From the NCBI GenBank assembly GCA_963969495.1, contig OZ018317.1, forward strand, positions 29,754,503-29,818,502: a DNA stretch of 64,000 nt. The letters run 5' to 3'. The notes under the pieces were generated by a model that was not told where the DNA came from, ran no database searches, and worked only from the letters and a program-made list of their open reading frames with translations. Source of the stretch: Ceratothoa steindachneri. Taxonomy: Eukaryota; Arthropoda; Malacostraca; Isopoda; Cymothoidae. Below, piece by piece: positions 1-11,660 of this stretch; position 1 is the stretch's first letter, and the number at the start of each line of letters is the position of its first letter. Position numbers and translations under genes: made by a program.

Positions 1-97
1 TATATAGGACTGGTTATGGGTAGTGAATCCAGAAAGCCAATCAGAAATCTTACGAAATAAAATTACTAACATCTTTTCCATTGAATGCTTCAGTGTG

Positions 98-245
98 GAG
101 GGTTCTGACAGTATGAGGAATTCTGGTAATTATGGATTCGGATAGTATAAGGGAATCTGGGACCCTGAGGAATTATGCTAAATATGAGGGATCTGATACC
201 ATGATGAATTGTGCTAACTATAAGGGATTCTTTTAACTATGGATT
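98..245. repeat. Degenerate minisatellite, unit about 36 bp
   Basis: A loosely repeated unit (GG-TTCTGA-AGTATGA-GAATTCTG-TAA-TAT) recurs about four times with many substitutions. No coding capacity is visible. The flanks (1-97 and 246-340) show nothing recognisable. Confidence 0.4.
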
Positions 246-344
246 TAGCTAAAATAATTACCAAACTCCACCGGTACTATTTTCCTATGACATGCAAGTG
301 ATCACACAAAGATAGGGAATATTTTTTTACTCCGATATTTATCT

Positions 345-401
345 AGAGAAAGAGAGATAGATAAATAGATAGATCGAAAGAGAGAGAGAGAGAGCGAGAG
401 C
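345..401. repeat. GATA/GA microsatellite
   Basis: A purine-rich run of AGAGAGATAGATAAATAGATAGAT followed by (GA)n. The Leu-Ser-rich reading frame on the minus strand (302-502) is only the translation of this repeat. Confidence 0.7.
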
Positions 402-570
402 ATTAATTTGATACGGAAGCGGAAGAGTGAGTATATGGGACCCATAGAAAGGGTGAAAAAGGTTGCCAAGACATCCCATGATATATAATAGCATCGCACC
501 AAACCCTTTTGACTAATGCAAAGGACACAAAAAAATCACGAGTTAAGTATGACTTCCCCGGGGCAAAGGA

Positions 571-597
571 GAGGGGAGGGGGGGAGGGACCTCCCCC
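571..597 (+). other. G-rich quadruplex candidate
   Basis: Four closely spaced G-runs (G4, G6-7, G3) with one-base loops lie at 573-589, followed by a C-run at 592-597 that could pair with them as a hairpin. This is a structural candidate only. Confidence 0.35.
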
Positions 598-756
598 GGT
601 AATGGGCTGATCTGATTAATGGTGCGAGACGTCAAGAGTTTTAAAATCAGCTGCCGCATCACGCATCTATTTCTACACCAAATTTATGCTCTGTGATGAT
701 TTATCCACTTTTTATACCCTTGCATCGCTTACATCCACAATAGCTGATTATTGTTA

Positions 757-975
<219 letters not shown>

Positions 976-1134
976 TTAGACAATATATATAAAAGATAAA
1001 AGTGGATTTTTATGTAAAACCTTACGAGGAATATAATGGAAGTAGTCTCGAATCTCTAACTGCCCTCCTAATGGAGCTACGTGCCCTTTTCCAAACCTGC
1101 CCCATATGTTCAACTAAGTAAACGTCAGCCTGGT

Positions 1135-1262
1135 TTAGACACTCAAAGATACAGACTAGTTTTACTCTGCATCGTTGTTCGTATGTGGGAAGCAAAAGCA
1201 ACCCGTTTGTCCAAGCACCAAGAAGAAAGACGAAGAATATTGTCTACCAAGAAGTTTTATGA
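1135..1262 (+). pseudogene. Helitron helicase C-terminal fragment, copy 1
   Basis: In the frame starting at 1182 the translation reads YVGSKSNPFVQAP followed by TKNIVYQEVL and a stop at 1260-1262. This matches the extreme C-terminus of Helitron Pif1-like helicases, where a Y-V-G-S/C-x-x-x-N block is followed by KTKNIVYQEVL. Upstream sequence (about 1015-1180) fits the preceding helicase region poorly and needs frameshifts. It is too short and broken to encode a protein. A second, longer helicase remnant starts about 60 bp downstream, so two partial copies lie in tandem. Confidence 0.6.
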
Positions 1263-1324
1263 TGTAACATTGGTTTAAGAATAATTTTTAATAAATATAA
1301 GAATTTCAACCTGTATCTTGCTTA

Positions 1325-2415
1325 TGATTATATTTGTTTACCCAGTCAACGCCAGGTACCTCATTCAGTGGCTCATAAAGGAGCCTTAGAAGCCCTAGGC
1401 AGGTCAATGAGAGACATCAGGGAGTGTGAGGCTCCTATGGGAGGTATTTATCACTCTTTTGCTGTAAGGTTATTTCAGGCAGACACTTCCTGTAATCCCT
1501 AAAGGAACCAGGGCTGATGAGGTCCGGGCACATTGTATAGAATCATTTTTTTTGTGTAGGAATATTAGAACATTGTCTCTAAACATAAATATGAGAGCAG
1601 AGCTCTTTGGTGATCAACTGTCAGCGCAATTTACAAAAAACATTCTGTCCCTGGGAAATGACAAAGTACCTCTTGATGCTGATGGTTGAATAGAAATATC
1701 TCCTCTCTACATAGTTATTAATACTATTGATAATCTCAAGGCAAAGGTATTAACCAATCTTCAGCAAAAATAGAAAAACTACATTTGGCTGTGTGAAAGA
1801 GCTCTATTGGCTTCGAAGTACTGTAAAACGCTCTCTTCAGAATTAATAAACATCTATTGCTTTCCGTCTCACGAAGTCCATAAATTTACAAGTCAGTTGA
1901 TATAATTTCGGATCATACTCAAATAGTCGATTATTCCTCAGAGTTCCTAAACTCTATAGAATTTCCTGACACAGCTCCTTACCAAATTGAACTGAAGTTA
2001 GTAAATCTAAATTATGTTTTTGCGCAATTTCCATCTAACAGAACTCTTTAATTTGACTCGTCTGGTGGCAATTAATTTTATGCCCCGATTTCATGGAGGT
2101 AACCATTCTTACTGGAAGTGGAAAAGGAGAGGATGTCTTCATTCAGAGAATATCACTAAATCAATCAGGGTCAGAATTGCAATTTAAATTCAGAAGACTA
2201 CATTTCCTAAACCATGTAAGTTTTGCAATGTCAATTAAAAAAATCTTAAGGTGAGACTCTATTAGTAGCATAGTTACAATTAGAGAAACCCTGTTTTTCT
2301 TATGGTCAACTCTATGTTGATTGCTCTAGCGTTAGAAACAAAAGTAATCTGTATATACTCAACAAGGAAAAATTAAGAATATTGTGTACCAAGAAGTTAT
2401 GCAGCGTTGCTGAAT
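1325..2415 (+). pseudogene. Helitron Pif1-like helicase remnant, copy 2
   Basis: The Helitron helicase unwinds DNA during rolling-circle transposition. Recognisable blocks occur in order on the plus strand: VPHSVAHKGALEALGRSMRD-type sequence (1355-1420); RQTLPVIP then GTRADEV (1476-1524), the region just after Walker B; NIRTLSLNVNMRAELFGDQL-type sequence (about 1560-1625); ILTGSGKGEDVFIQRI (2109-2156); and PCFSYGQLYV with SNL (2289-2352), corresponding to helicase motif VI. Several frameshifts and stops separate these blocks, and the motif V region (SINKSQGQT in intact relatives) is eroded to SIKKILR plus a stop. The Walker A, Rep nuclease and zinc-finger regions are absent. It is a clearly dead, 5'-truncated or internally deleted copy. 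Confidence 0.85.
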
Positions 2416-2519
2416 AAGATTAAGTTTACTTCCTAAAATGAGAATATCGTTTGTGAAGAATAAAAAAAGAAAAAGATGAAAAAAAATCCACCTAAGTTCA
2501 TTTACGAACACATATTTTT

Positions 2520-2547
2520 ACCCGGGCAACAAAGGGTATGTCTGCTA

Positions 2548-2548
<1 letters not shown>
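2520..2548 (+). mobile_element. Helitron 3' terminus (hairpin plus CTAG)
   Basis: ACCCGGGCAACAAAGGGT forms an imperfect hairpin. It is followed after a few bases by CTAG at 2545-2548. A GC-rich hairpin close upstream of a terminal CTRR is the hallmark of a Helitron 3' end, and it lies 130 bp after the helicase C-terminus on the same strand. A (TA)n array starts immediately afterwards. Confidence 0.6.

Positions 2549-2550
<2 letters not shown>

Positions 2551-2625
<75 letters not shown>
2551..2625. repeat. (TA)n microsatellite
   Basis: About 75 bp of pure TA directly after the putative Helitron end. Confidence 0.98.
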
Positions 2626-2628
<3 letters not shown>

Positions 2629-2762
2629 AGCCATACTTCGTATTCTTTCTTACAGAAAGAACTTGGTTCTACAGGCACTCCTTCGGCGTGTGGCCTACGG
2701 CCTATTTGCTATTCTAAACCGCTTTTTTTAATCCCCTTTATAGACTTTAATTTAACACCCTG

Positions 2763-2905
2763 ATCACCTTTTTCAAAATAGATACCCTTAAACATTGTTT
2801 TAAAGTTATTTCACCTTTTATTATATTGTCTTTGTTGAGAGTTTTCCAAACACTTTTTTCAACATAGACACCCTGAGACCTTTTTTTAAAGTTATTTCAC
2901 ACAGG
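2763..2905. repeat. Short tandem duplication
   Basis: CTTTTTCAA-ATAGA-ACCCT followed by TTTAAAGTTATTTCAC occurs twice, offset by about 90 bp (2768-2814 and 2850-2900), with scattered differences. No gene is visible from 2626 to 3248. Confidence 0.5.
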
Positions 2906-3246
2906 TTGATATATAGAAAAACCTTCGTCAGATCTCTTTTTTCATCTAAATTTGTTTCATATACAAAATGATAGTAAAAAAGCGACAAAGCCCTAATTTT
3001 AATACATTTTTTTAACTTCACGATTTGTATGTTTTTTCATTCCAAATAATTCGATAATTATATTTATTTTTTTCTCAACTCTTAGAAAGAACTTTGATAA
3101 AAACTCGAAACATACAAAAAAACAGTCCTGCGAATAAAAGTTTCAAATAAACCTAAACTCAAAGACATGAAAGGTTACTTGTCCACTAAGCAAAAAAAAC
3201 ATTTTAAAAAATTTAAAAAAATCACCAAGTTAAATTATAGAGTTAA

Positions 3247-3248
<2 letters not shown>

Positions 3249-3318
<70 letters not shown>
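3249..3318. repeat. (TA)n microsatellite
   Basis: About 70 bp of TA. The preceding bases (TTAAATTATAGAGTTAAGGA, about 3229-3248) resemble the 3' end of the R1 repeat, which also runs into (TA)n elsewhere in the window. Confidence 0.97.
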
Positions 3319-3320
<2 letters not shown>

Positions 3321-3649
3321 TTCGTTTAAAAAAATTAAGTAATATGAATAATTATTATAATATTTAAATTATCGCAAGCTTATTAAAATTCAGCAATTCA
3401 AAAATAATAATAACAAATAGTGCATTTTAGAAATTGCGCTCCTCTTCTGTTCGGGTTGGAGGCGAGTTTCAGTCCCTGGAGCTTTTCTATTCGACCAAAA
3501 ATGTAAATTGATGACAAATATCGCTTAAATGAATGATGTTGTGTAACTATAATCTATTTCATAATATCTTTCGTAAAAATAAATGTTGGAATCTTTTACA
3601 ACTCCAAAAATAGTTCTTTCTAAAGAAAAGCGTGTAACCATTGTTTCTT

Positions 3650-4420
3650 TGTATTAAAATGGCCTAAAATGCAAGAAGATAGTTTCTAAGGGTATTGCAC
3701 CAAGGAACACAATCCTTAGTATCATTAATGACTTTAAAAAGAGTTGTTACACTCCTATGAAGAAGTCCCTGTAAGGTCTTAGGTCAAGGATCTAGTTGCT
3801 CCAGTGACACGCTTGCTCAAAATTGGTAAGTAGCTGGTGGGAACGCTTCAGCGCGCACAGTGGGGCAGAGACTTTTCAACAATGGTCTCAAGTAGAGAAT
3901 GGTTGCGAAGAAGCCTCATCTCACCAAGAAGAGACTTACGGATATCTTTACCTTCTGTATGGATATAAAGAATGGACCGCGGAAGACTGGAGTAAAGTAA
4001 TATTCTCTGATGAAGGCCCCTTGCACTTTTCTGGAGCTTCTTGAAGATCCCTGGTTAGGAGGAGAAAGGGAGGCGCTTCCACAAGCCCTGTGCTGTACCC
4101 ACGGTACAGCATGCGAGTACTCTACATGTCTGGGGCCGCTTCTCATCTAAGGAAAATGGAGTACGAAAACTTTGCACGCGAAACACTCCATGAATTTGAA
4201 GTAGTACCAAACCGTTCTCCATCAGCACCTTTTTTTCCACAGTTTAGGACCAATTTGGTGATGATAACTGTATTTTCAGCAATATGACTCACTTTCTCCT
4301 AAATCAAAAGCAATAACAAAGTTATTAGGTGAAAATAGCATCAAACATTTGGGACCTTGGCGAAGGAATTCGTCAGGTTTGAACGAGGGACATCAATGTA
4401 AATATTGAGTGCGCGCATCA
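3650..4420 (+). pseudogene. Tc1-like transposase remnant
   Basis: Tc1 transposases cut and paste DNA using a DDE catalytic triad. The N-terminal part (3660-3780) resembles the Tc1 DNA-binding region (KIVSKGIAPRNT..., then a broken SGRP-like stretch). The clearest block is YKEWTAEDWSKVIFSDEG at 3961-4014, containing the first catalytic Asp in FSDE. After a frameshift, RRFHKPCAVPTVQHA-like and VWGRFSSKENGV-like sequence (about 4068-4158) matches the Tc1 region before the second Asp. The remainder to about 4420 is barely alignable. Multiple stops and frameshifts rule out function. No left inverted repeat was found. Confidence 0.8.
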
Positions 4421-4515
4421 ACATTTTTGGAACTTTCACTTTCAAATTATGAAACATACTTAAACACAAGGTAACCTTTAATTAGTTCTATTAATGTTCT
4501 AATATGAAAATGTAT

Positions 4516-4546
4516 AGTAGTTTCAAAACGTGTGGCCATGAATGTA
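4516..4546 (+). mobile_element. Probable Tc1 right terminal inverted repeat
   Basis: AGTAGTTTCAAAACGTGTGGCCATGAATGTA strongly resembles the end of Tc1-family elements (TTTCAAAACTTTTGGCCA... in many copies). It sits about 100 bp after the transposase remnant and abuts a short TATATATA, consistent with the TA target. Confidence 0.55.
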
Positions 4547-4549
4547 TAT

Positions 4550-5333
4550 ATATATAAATTTATATGAGCGAATTTAATTTACCTATGAGCGTAAATACCT
4601 ACGGAATAAACCAAAATACACACACAAACTTTGCTTCATCCCTTAATTTTACCTCTTGGTTCCATATCTTTAAAAAATTGGACCTGACGCCTCCCGGGGC
4701 GGAACTTGGATTTCGACAAAAAAATAAAGGCATTGCCCTTGATTTCTACCCGCTTCCGTGTATTATTTGAACAACATCTACATTAATTTCTAATTCCTTG
4801 TAATTGACAAGGTTCTAAGAGGCGAGCCTAGATACTCTTCGATCAAAACATCATTTAGTAGATACCCCAATCAATTCTTAGCCTTCGATCCATACCAATT
4901 ATAAGTAACGGGCCTTTGAATAACAGTCTCCTCACTATTATTCGATCGCACAATGCTTCCTTGTTTCTGAGCAGCAGAGGTTTACTTTCATTACGAATTA
5001 TAATATCCATGCAGGCGGACGGATGGAGCGAGCAACACATAGGCAGGAATTCTGCATTTTAATTAAGGCTTGCAACAGCGCACAGTTAGCTAAGGTGGTG
5101 AGTGTAATGGAGAGATAAAGGCAAAGAGGTGCTCGATTGGAGACATGATGGAGGGAATTTCAAGTCAATTAATAGAGCGCTTTCTCTCAAACTCAAATAC
5201 ACACTCCACTAGGCATGTGTAACTTATCTTTCACACAGACTTTCCTTTCAGCCCTTAAGCTCAAGTGGAATAATCCTTCGTATAATATGAAATGACGTTA
5301 TTAAGTATCTTTAATATATAGCATAGGAATTTA

Positions 5334-5340
<7 letters not shown>
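4550..5340. other. No recognised feature
   Basis: Unique-looking AT-rich sequence. Short reading frames (4564-4770 plus, 4855-5040 minus) show no recognisable motif. Confidence 0.6.

Positions 5341-5344
<4 letters not shown>

Positions 5345-5398
<54 letters not shown>
5345..5398. repeat. (TA)n microsatellite
   Basis: About 54 bp of TA preceded by a short (CT)n run. Confidence 0.97.
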
Positions 5399-5402
<4 letters not shown>

Positions 5403-5445
5403 AAAATGAAGTTTGTCTCCCTGTCTGTCCATTTATAGGAATAAA
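5399..5445 (+). repeat. Helitron-associated block after (TA)n, copy 2
   Basis: AATAAAAATGAAGTTTGTCTCCCTGTCTGTCC matches 927-970 with few differences and, like it, directly follows (TA)n. With the GC hairpin at 6138-6152 it may mark a non-autonomous Helitron of about 0.8 kb. Confidence 0.4.
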
Positions 5446-5455
5446 AAAATCCAGT

Positions 5456-5664
5456 TCTAACCCTCTCCCCCTCCCCCTCTCGCTCCCACTCTCTCCCCTC
5501 TCTCACTCTCCTCCTCCCCCTGCCCCCTCCCTCCTCTCCCTATCCTTTTTCCCACCCCTCCTCCTCCATTTCCCCTCTCTCTCTCCCCCCTACAAAAGGA
5601 AATCCTATCCCATTCTGCCCTCTCTTTAGCCCTTTTTCCCTTTTCCCCCTCTCCCCCCCCGTCT
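5456..5664. other. Long polypyrimidine tract
   Basis: About 200 bp made almost entirely of C and T on the plus strand, with CCCCTC and CTCTC patches and one short purine-containing interruption (5592-5602). Such homopyrimidine tracts can adopt triplex DNA. The Gly/Glu/Arg-rich reading frame on the minus strand is a composition artefact. Confidence 0.75.
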
Positions 5665-5767
5665 TCCGCCCTGAAAAAGGACATCTAAACCAAAGGTAAA
5701 AATTTAAAAAAATAGCGTTCTTAAAATATAGAGTTATAGAAGAATTGGAGAGAAGAATAGAAGAATA

Positions 5768-5768
5768 A

Positions 5769-5840
<72 letters not shown>

Positions 5841-5850
5841 AAGAAGAAGA
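5768..5850. repeat. (AAT)n then (AAG)n compound microsatellite
   Basis: AAT repeated to about 5811, switching to AAG repeats to about 5850. Confidence 0.95.
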
Positions 5851-6129
5851 TAGAAGATAGAAGAAGATAAGACCCTAGATTTTTTTTCTGTGGCTACAAC
5901 GTTGTTCGCTTATAACTAACGGTCAGTCGCACGTGAGCGTAAACTGTTGGGCGCGCGCGGTGAACCGTTTGCTCAATTTAAGTATATTATAAGATAAGGA
6001 GAGTGCGCAACTCTCCTGAATCTGCCTTCAACCTATAAATAATAATAATAATGAGTAAGGTAAGGATATTTTTGTGCCACAATATAGGAAGTGGAAACAA
6101 TGTCCATCTATATTTATTTGCGACACGAC

Positions 6130-6207
6130 TTTTTATACCGGGCAACGCCCGGGATAAGAATCCGTCTTACTTTATTTCTGAACGCAAATTTTACCTGGGT
6201 AACAGAG

Positions 6208-6208
<1 letters not shown>
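6130..6208 (+). mobile_element. Helitron-like terminal region, second segment
   Basis: ACCGGGCAACGCCCGG at 6137-6152 is a perfect six-base-pair GC hairpin with an AAC loop. A related ACCTGGGTAACAGAGGGTA occurs at 6192-6210, where the copy-2 Helitron end at 2523 has ACCCGGGCAACAAAGGGTA. No clear CTRR follows. This end therefore appears recombined or decayed and runs straight into (TA)n. Confidence 0.45.

Positions 6209-6260
<52 letters not shown>
6209..6260. repeat. (TA)n microsatellite
   Basis: About 52 bp of TA directly joined to the Helitron-like end. Confidence 0.97.
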
Positions 6261-6262
<2 letters not shown>

Positions 6263-7183
6263 TCTCGTTTAAGTACATAGAGGCGAAAATTTCAGTCCTG
6301 ATCTCATTCTGTGTACGTAAGCGCAACTCCACTGCTAACACGTCGACAGACAAGCCCAATAATAATTGCCACACAAATACCTATGTACACCATAACACAA
6401 TATCGTTTCTACACATACACATAAACAAGTCTCCCTCCCGCCTCCTAAATCACTTCCACTCACATAACCTTCCTATAACCACTCAAGCAATCTATACAGA
6501 CATAACCTACCACTAACCAACTCGCACGAACTGCACGGACAGGTACATAACCTGGCTTTCTCGCACTCAGAACAACAATGCGCATACATACATACCCACC
6601 CATTAAACAAATCATATCAACTACATAGGCATATATACCCTAGCACCATCTCATCCACAGGGTTAACGTGTGTATGTGCTCGTGGGTTTGTTAACCCACT
6701 TATACCAGCTACACATCCTAAAATACCGTGTTATTAATTCACGCCAACTAAACATACACACACACATACACACTCTCACCTGCCAGTTTCTACTCAAATT
6801 TCCGAGCTGGCGAATTTCCACTCCGCCGGCGTTTGAGGGGAGCGCATCCGCAACTTCTGTATAGAGTCTGGAATTCGTAAGATATTCCGCCAATCAACGT
6901 ATCTCATCAGAACCGCAATTGATTTCGTTGCTCTGGCTTTATCAAGCATCTATCAACGCTCAAACTCATTCGAGACGAGAATAATCTTATCGGGGAGAGA
7001 AAGAACTGCGCGCATGAGCGCGGAGTTCCAGAGTTGCGATGAAGTGCTCCCGGTCGCTTACCAGACTCCGGATCTCAGGAGAGAGAGATGAGCAGACATG
7101 ATTATAGCATCACGACCGCATATTAAGCCGAATGGTTTAAATTATAACCAAACATTAAGGGACTCAAGCGTCTACACTCGATG
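6261..7183. other. A/C-rich unassigned stretch
   Basis: 6340-6790 is A/C-rich with many ACATACAC words and looks like decayed (CA)n-type repeat. 6900-7130 is more GC-balanced with no recognisable gene. Reading frames here show no known motif. Confidence 0.5.
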
Positions 7184-7229
7184 TGCAGAAAGAGAGATGT
7201 GTGCGTAAGCGCACATCTCTCTTTCTGCA
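7184..7229. repeat. 18-bp perfect inverted repeat (hairpin)
   Basis: TGCAGAAAGAGAGATGTG (7184-7201) is exactly complementary to CACATCTCTCTTTCTGCA (7212-7229), with a 10-base loop TGCGTAAGCG. A direct repeat of TTTAATCTGTA follows (7230-7255). It could be a fold-back element core or the terminal part of a MITE. Confidence 0.85.
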
Positions 7230-7439
7230 TTTAATCTGTATTTAATCTGTATTTAGATGTGTGCATTGAAATGTACCCTTATGCAAGTAGTAAATGTAGA
7301 CTCATAATCAACCTATTTATAAAATTCTAAAATAGTGTGTGTTTGTCTATCAGCAGTAGATGTGAAAACGGAGTTGCTGGAAGATATAAAAATGCATTCA
7401 TCGTATGCATCTTTTTCTGGCGGAGTTTAATAGTTCACG

Positions 7440-7840
7440 GAAGATCATGTTAAGAAATAATAGACAAAAATAATCATACAAAGCCAACATACACAAACAA
7501 TCTGAACTAAGAATCATAAGAGAGCAACTAACTCATAACCATCATATAAAACAAACAAACCCAACAGTTTAACCTAACTTACGTAACACAGCAAACATCT
7601 ATAACCATTAAATCACCTAAATGACCTGCCATAACCTTCGTAATATAGAAACAACTCATAACTATCAAATAAAAACAACCAACCCAAATAACCTCACCTA
7701 ACCTACGTAACCATTTCTAAATCTCATAACCACTGTATAAAACCAACCAATTCAAATATCCTTCGTCACACACCAAAACATTCACAATCATCAAATACAA
7801 CCAACAAATCTAAATAACCTAACTTAGGAAACTAATATCT
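7440..7840. repeat. A/C-rich degenerate tandem repeat, about 80-90 bp unit
   Basis: The words CTCATAACCATCA, AAACAACCAACCCAAATAACC and CCTAACCTACGTAAC recur at intervals of roughly 80-90 bp in four degraded units. No open reading frame is visible. Confidence 0.45.
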
Positions 7841-7865
7841 ATGTTAAAGATATGTGCCAATTTTT

Positions 7866-8110
7866 ATCATTATTATTATTATTATTATCACTAATATGTA
7901 TGATAAAAAATATACACTCAACTTTAGTGTTAATGCACAAGTGAAGAAAATATACTTTTTATTACTATCACTAATATAATTATAATGATAAATGTAAGAA
8001 ATATAAATATAATAAACTATGCAATAGAATACCTTATAAGATCAACTTTTATTATTATTATTGCTGATAAAAATAGCAATCTTACTATTATTATGAACAG
8101 TAAGATTTCT
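7866..8110. repeat. (ATT)n-rich patch
   Basis: Short ATT/TTA runs (7866-7888, 8048-8062, 8085-8096) embedded in AT-rich sequence. Confidence 0.5.
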
Positions 8111-8339
8111 CCCATTTTACAACAGGATACATAATAAGGGTTCCATTTAAACAAGGGTTGGGAATCATTAAATGAATCTTCGCCTCGTTCACCTGGCCGT
8201 TTGAGAAACGCCGTTGTGATGTATCAAGACCCATTAGCAATAACCTCGAACAAAATCTTCAGAAGTAGCGAATGAACTAAAAAATAGGCTATTAGCATCC
8301 ATGAATGTTCAGCGAGTCGTGAATTACTCGTAGGTTGTG

Positions 8340-8620
8340 CAGGCAGATGAAACTCCTTCTCACTACCAATAAATATTAACGAAAGGAACAAAAGGAATGA
8401 AAAAGGACAACGAAATAAACATAGGAAGCAAATCAAACGAATCTACCAACAGAAAAAAATGAAACGAACATCCAAAGAAATTTTAAGTAACAAACCGAAA
8501 AAAACAGCCAAATTAAACCAAAATCCAAAGAAAATCAAAGGAACAAACCAAACAAACCAACCCAACGAAAGGAACATACTGAACTAATCAAACAAACATA
8601 CGATAAAAGACACAACAAAT
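8340..8620. repeat. A-rich degenerate AAACGAAC-type repeat
   Basis: Repeated AAACRAAC/CCAAAGAAA words with almost no T. Probably an eroded short-unit satellite. The minus-strand reading frame (8224-8436) is composition-driven. Confidence 0.4.
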
Positions 8621-10854
8621 CTCTTGGTTTATGAGTTAGCATGATTGAAACAGATGAGTCCACATTCTCTTAGGTTTCGGTGGATGCGTATCGCTAAGTC
8701 TGAACATGCAAGCTATCGTTCAATGTCATTAGGCTGCAGCCATCAATCGTGAAGGTGCATCTGCTATGGTAGGGCGTCGGGTTTGGAACCATGGAGGGAC
8801 TCAATTTCTAGGGTTGTTAAACTAAAAAAAAAAGGCTTTCTCTGTTTTCTAAAGGTATTATGCTATTATTCTGAATTGATCATATTAAAAAGGATGGAAG
8901 CTATTCCTATTCCGCAAATAAAGACGAACTAAAGGGCATAAAAATAGCATTGGGCAATTCCCTAGCCAAGTGGAAACACCGCCTCCGCAAACAGCAAATA
9001 AGCCAAACTGGTGTAAATTCCCGCTTAATTCCCGTTTTACGTTGCTTTCACGGTGGCTATCCTACGATGTAGATACCCCTGACTCGGACCCCACATTAAA
9101 CTTTAAGCCCCCACTGAGAATTACATATATGGCTTCAAACTGAATGCAGATTTGTAGCCAAACTTCTAAGAAATTATTATTTTATGACAAAATACACCCT
9201 TCTTGTACCATTTTTCTGTCATACGCTCTTTAAAACGTATCCGTTTTCCTAAAAGAAAATGTTTGAATATACAAAGAACAATTTTAGAAATTATTTATAT
9301 ATACATAGGCGAGTTACAAATCCTAGAAAAGCTAGAGGAATATCTGAAAAGTATTATCGACAAAACATTAATTGATCATTATTTTAAATCTTTGAAATAT
9401 TTATTACAATCCAATTATGAGTTTAGTTTAAATACTCTTAAGTAGCTTTAAAAAAAACAAAAAAACTTCGACACTTTTTTTTAATAATACAACGAGCACT
9501 TTTATACAGCACCGATATCAATTTTACTGACTGAATCTCGCATCGCTTGGAAACCTTTATCTCCATGGTAACTGGAGTGTAGTCTCGTTAGAGATAGAGG
9601 AATTCTTGTAAAATTCAAATGGCCCACTTTTCACCCTGCAAATACTGACACGCCACAAAGGGATCAAACTCTAAATTACCACTAAGAGAATCATCTCAGT
9701 TTTTACCATATATTTACAAATATATCTATAATCCATCAAAATTGAGTAATATAGACTAACTATGACAAAAAGAAACTAATTTCAAAATCTTAATTAATAA
9801 AAGAGAAAAATATAATTATTGAAGCGAAAAAAAGGTGGAGAAAATTAAATAAAACGAATTAAATTCACAAAAAAATTACGATTTTAGCTCATAAAGGAGA
9901 GTGTCAAGTCGTTATTTTCTAGATTTTCAACCTTAATATCATATTACTTAAGACCTCACTTTGCTTGACGTTTAAAAATTACGGGCGATTTTCCAGACCG
10001 GTTTTTTGTGTTCGCTCTAAAACCGCGAAGTTTGTTTTTTGCGCTTAACAAAGACATTCTGCGGGACACAAGGAATTTCGAAAGCAAAGACAAAGAAGAT
10101 TTAAAGAACGATAGAGGGAGACGACGGAAAAAAGACAAGGAGACAGACAGGGACACAGACGGGTGAATGAAACGGAGAGAGATAGAGAAAAGAACTCCTC
10201 TTTGTACTTATTCATCCGTTCATCCTTGGCGCGAATAAATAAGAGGAAAAAATTATTAGGCTATAATAGCCTATTCTGAACCGGGTATACGAAGAGTGAC
10301 CTGAATTCATTAAGTGGAAAAAATTAGTCCTTTTTGGTATTGAGTAGAAGGATTATAGGAAAGGGGCTTTCTTAAATATATTATAGAGCTTCACGCAAGG
10401 CTGGTTTGATAAATTGTGAGGTAGAAAAATGTCAAACTCAAGTATGTTTATTACCAGTTTATGTGGATTGCTTAATACTATAACTTGATAAAGAATCTTC
10501 TGAATAATATTAATAATACAGTGTCTCCGAAATGTAGACGTAATTATTCATAATCATAACTACATTTAACAAACAAAAGAGGAGAAATTTATATGTAGCC
10601 AAAGAATAATTATTATTTAAAACATAAGAAAAGTTCCTTAACGTTCGGATAATTTTAATTCCCCCAACTTAGTGATTTTCTTACGCCCTTTCAACTGGGT
10701 ATCCTTTAATTAAGGTTATTCTACGTTTAGAAGTAAGTGAATAAAGTCTGATGCCAGATTCCACATAAAAAAATCCCCCAATGATTCGGAAGATAGGTTC
10801 GTTGCTTGCTGAGAGACTTCGTGGTTCCTCGACCCTTCTGCTTTGGGGTTCGGT
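8621..10854. other. No recognised feature
   Basis: AT-rich, apparently unique sequence. 10070-10200 is purine-rich (GAGA/GACA words). None of the reading frames contains a motif I can place. Confidence 0.5.
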
Positions 10855-11660
10855 ACGAGCAAAGGCATAGAAATGAGTTACCAACAAACGTAAAGACAAG
10901 AATACGAACAAGGGTACAATAAAAAATACAAGGAAGTGCGTTGACAAGAGTACAAGCAAAAGTACTAATAAGGGTATAACAAAATACAAACAAGGGCGTG
11001 CGTGACAAGGGTACAAGCAAAAGTCAAAGCGAGAGTACTAATAATAGTACAATCAAAGATACAAACAAGGATACGAACAATAGTTTAAACAAGCATAATA
11101 ACAATTATAAGAATAGGTTTACAGACGAGAGTGAAGACACTGCTAAGAACAAAAACAATCACAAAGGTAGGAACAAGGACACGAAAAATGATAAGGACAG
11201 ACATACGAACATAGGAAGAAGTCTACAAAAAAAAAACCAGCTATGATCATGGGCCCGAACAAGGGTACAAACAAAAGTAAGGACAAGGATAAGAGCAAGA
11301 TTACGCACGATAGAAATCATGGTGAGACAAGAAAATTAACAAGGGTAGGAAAAAGAACACGAGACGAACATGGATAAAAACAAATTGACCAAAATAGAAA
11401 GAAAAAAAAATAACTAGCAAGGAACTTTGGCACTAACAAGGGTAAGAACGAGGGGAGGAACATAGAAATAAGTCTATAAAAAATAGTTACGAACATGGGG
11501 ACGAACAAGGGAAAGGGTAGGAAAAGGGTACGAAAAAAGATTCGAAACAACCCTGAGTAAAGACAAAGTTATCAAAATAGAAAGAAAAACAAAGCAATAT
11601 AGCTAGGAACAAGGGCACGAACAAGGGTAAGGACAAGGTTACCAAGTTGGTAGGAAGAAG
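10855..11660. repeat. Minisatellite with about 12-bp unit (ACAAGGGTACGA)
   Basis: About 800 bp in which AACAAGGGTACG-like 12-mers recur with variants (AACAAAAGTACT, GACAAGGATACG). The unit length is a multiple of three, so in-frame translations such as 10998-11246 are low-complexity Asn/Lys/Thr runs and not a gene. Divergence between units suggests an old array. Confidence 0.8.

Noticed and set aside
1081..1278. 65-codon open frame as a gene
   Set aside because: The recognisable Helitron helicase sequence lies in a different frame of the same strand, so this frame is a shadow of a pseudogene.
7560..7830. Telomere-like CCTAA repeats
   Set aside because: Only two or three consecutive CCTAAC words occur inside a longer degenerate repeat. 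No telomeric array is present.
10681..11550. Hydrophobic minus-strand frames and Asn/Lys-rich plus-strand frames
   Set aside because: Both come from the 12-bp minisatellite, whose unit is a multiple of three.
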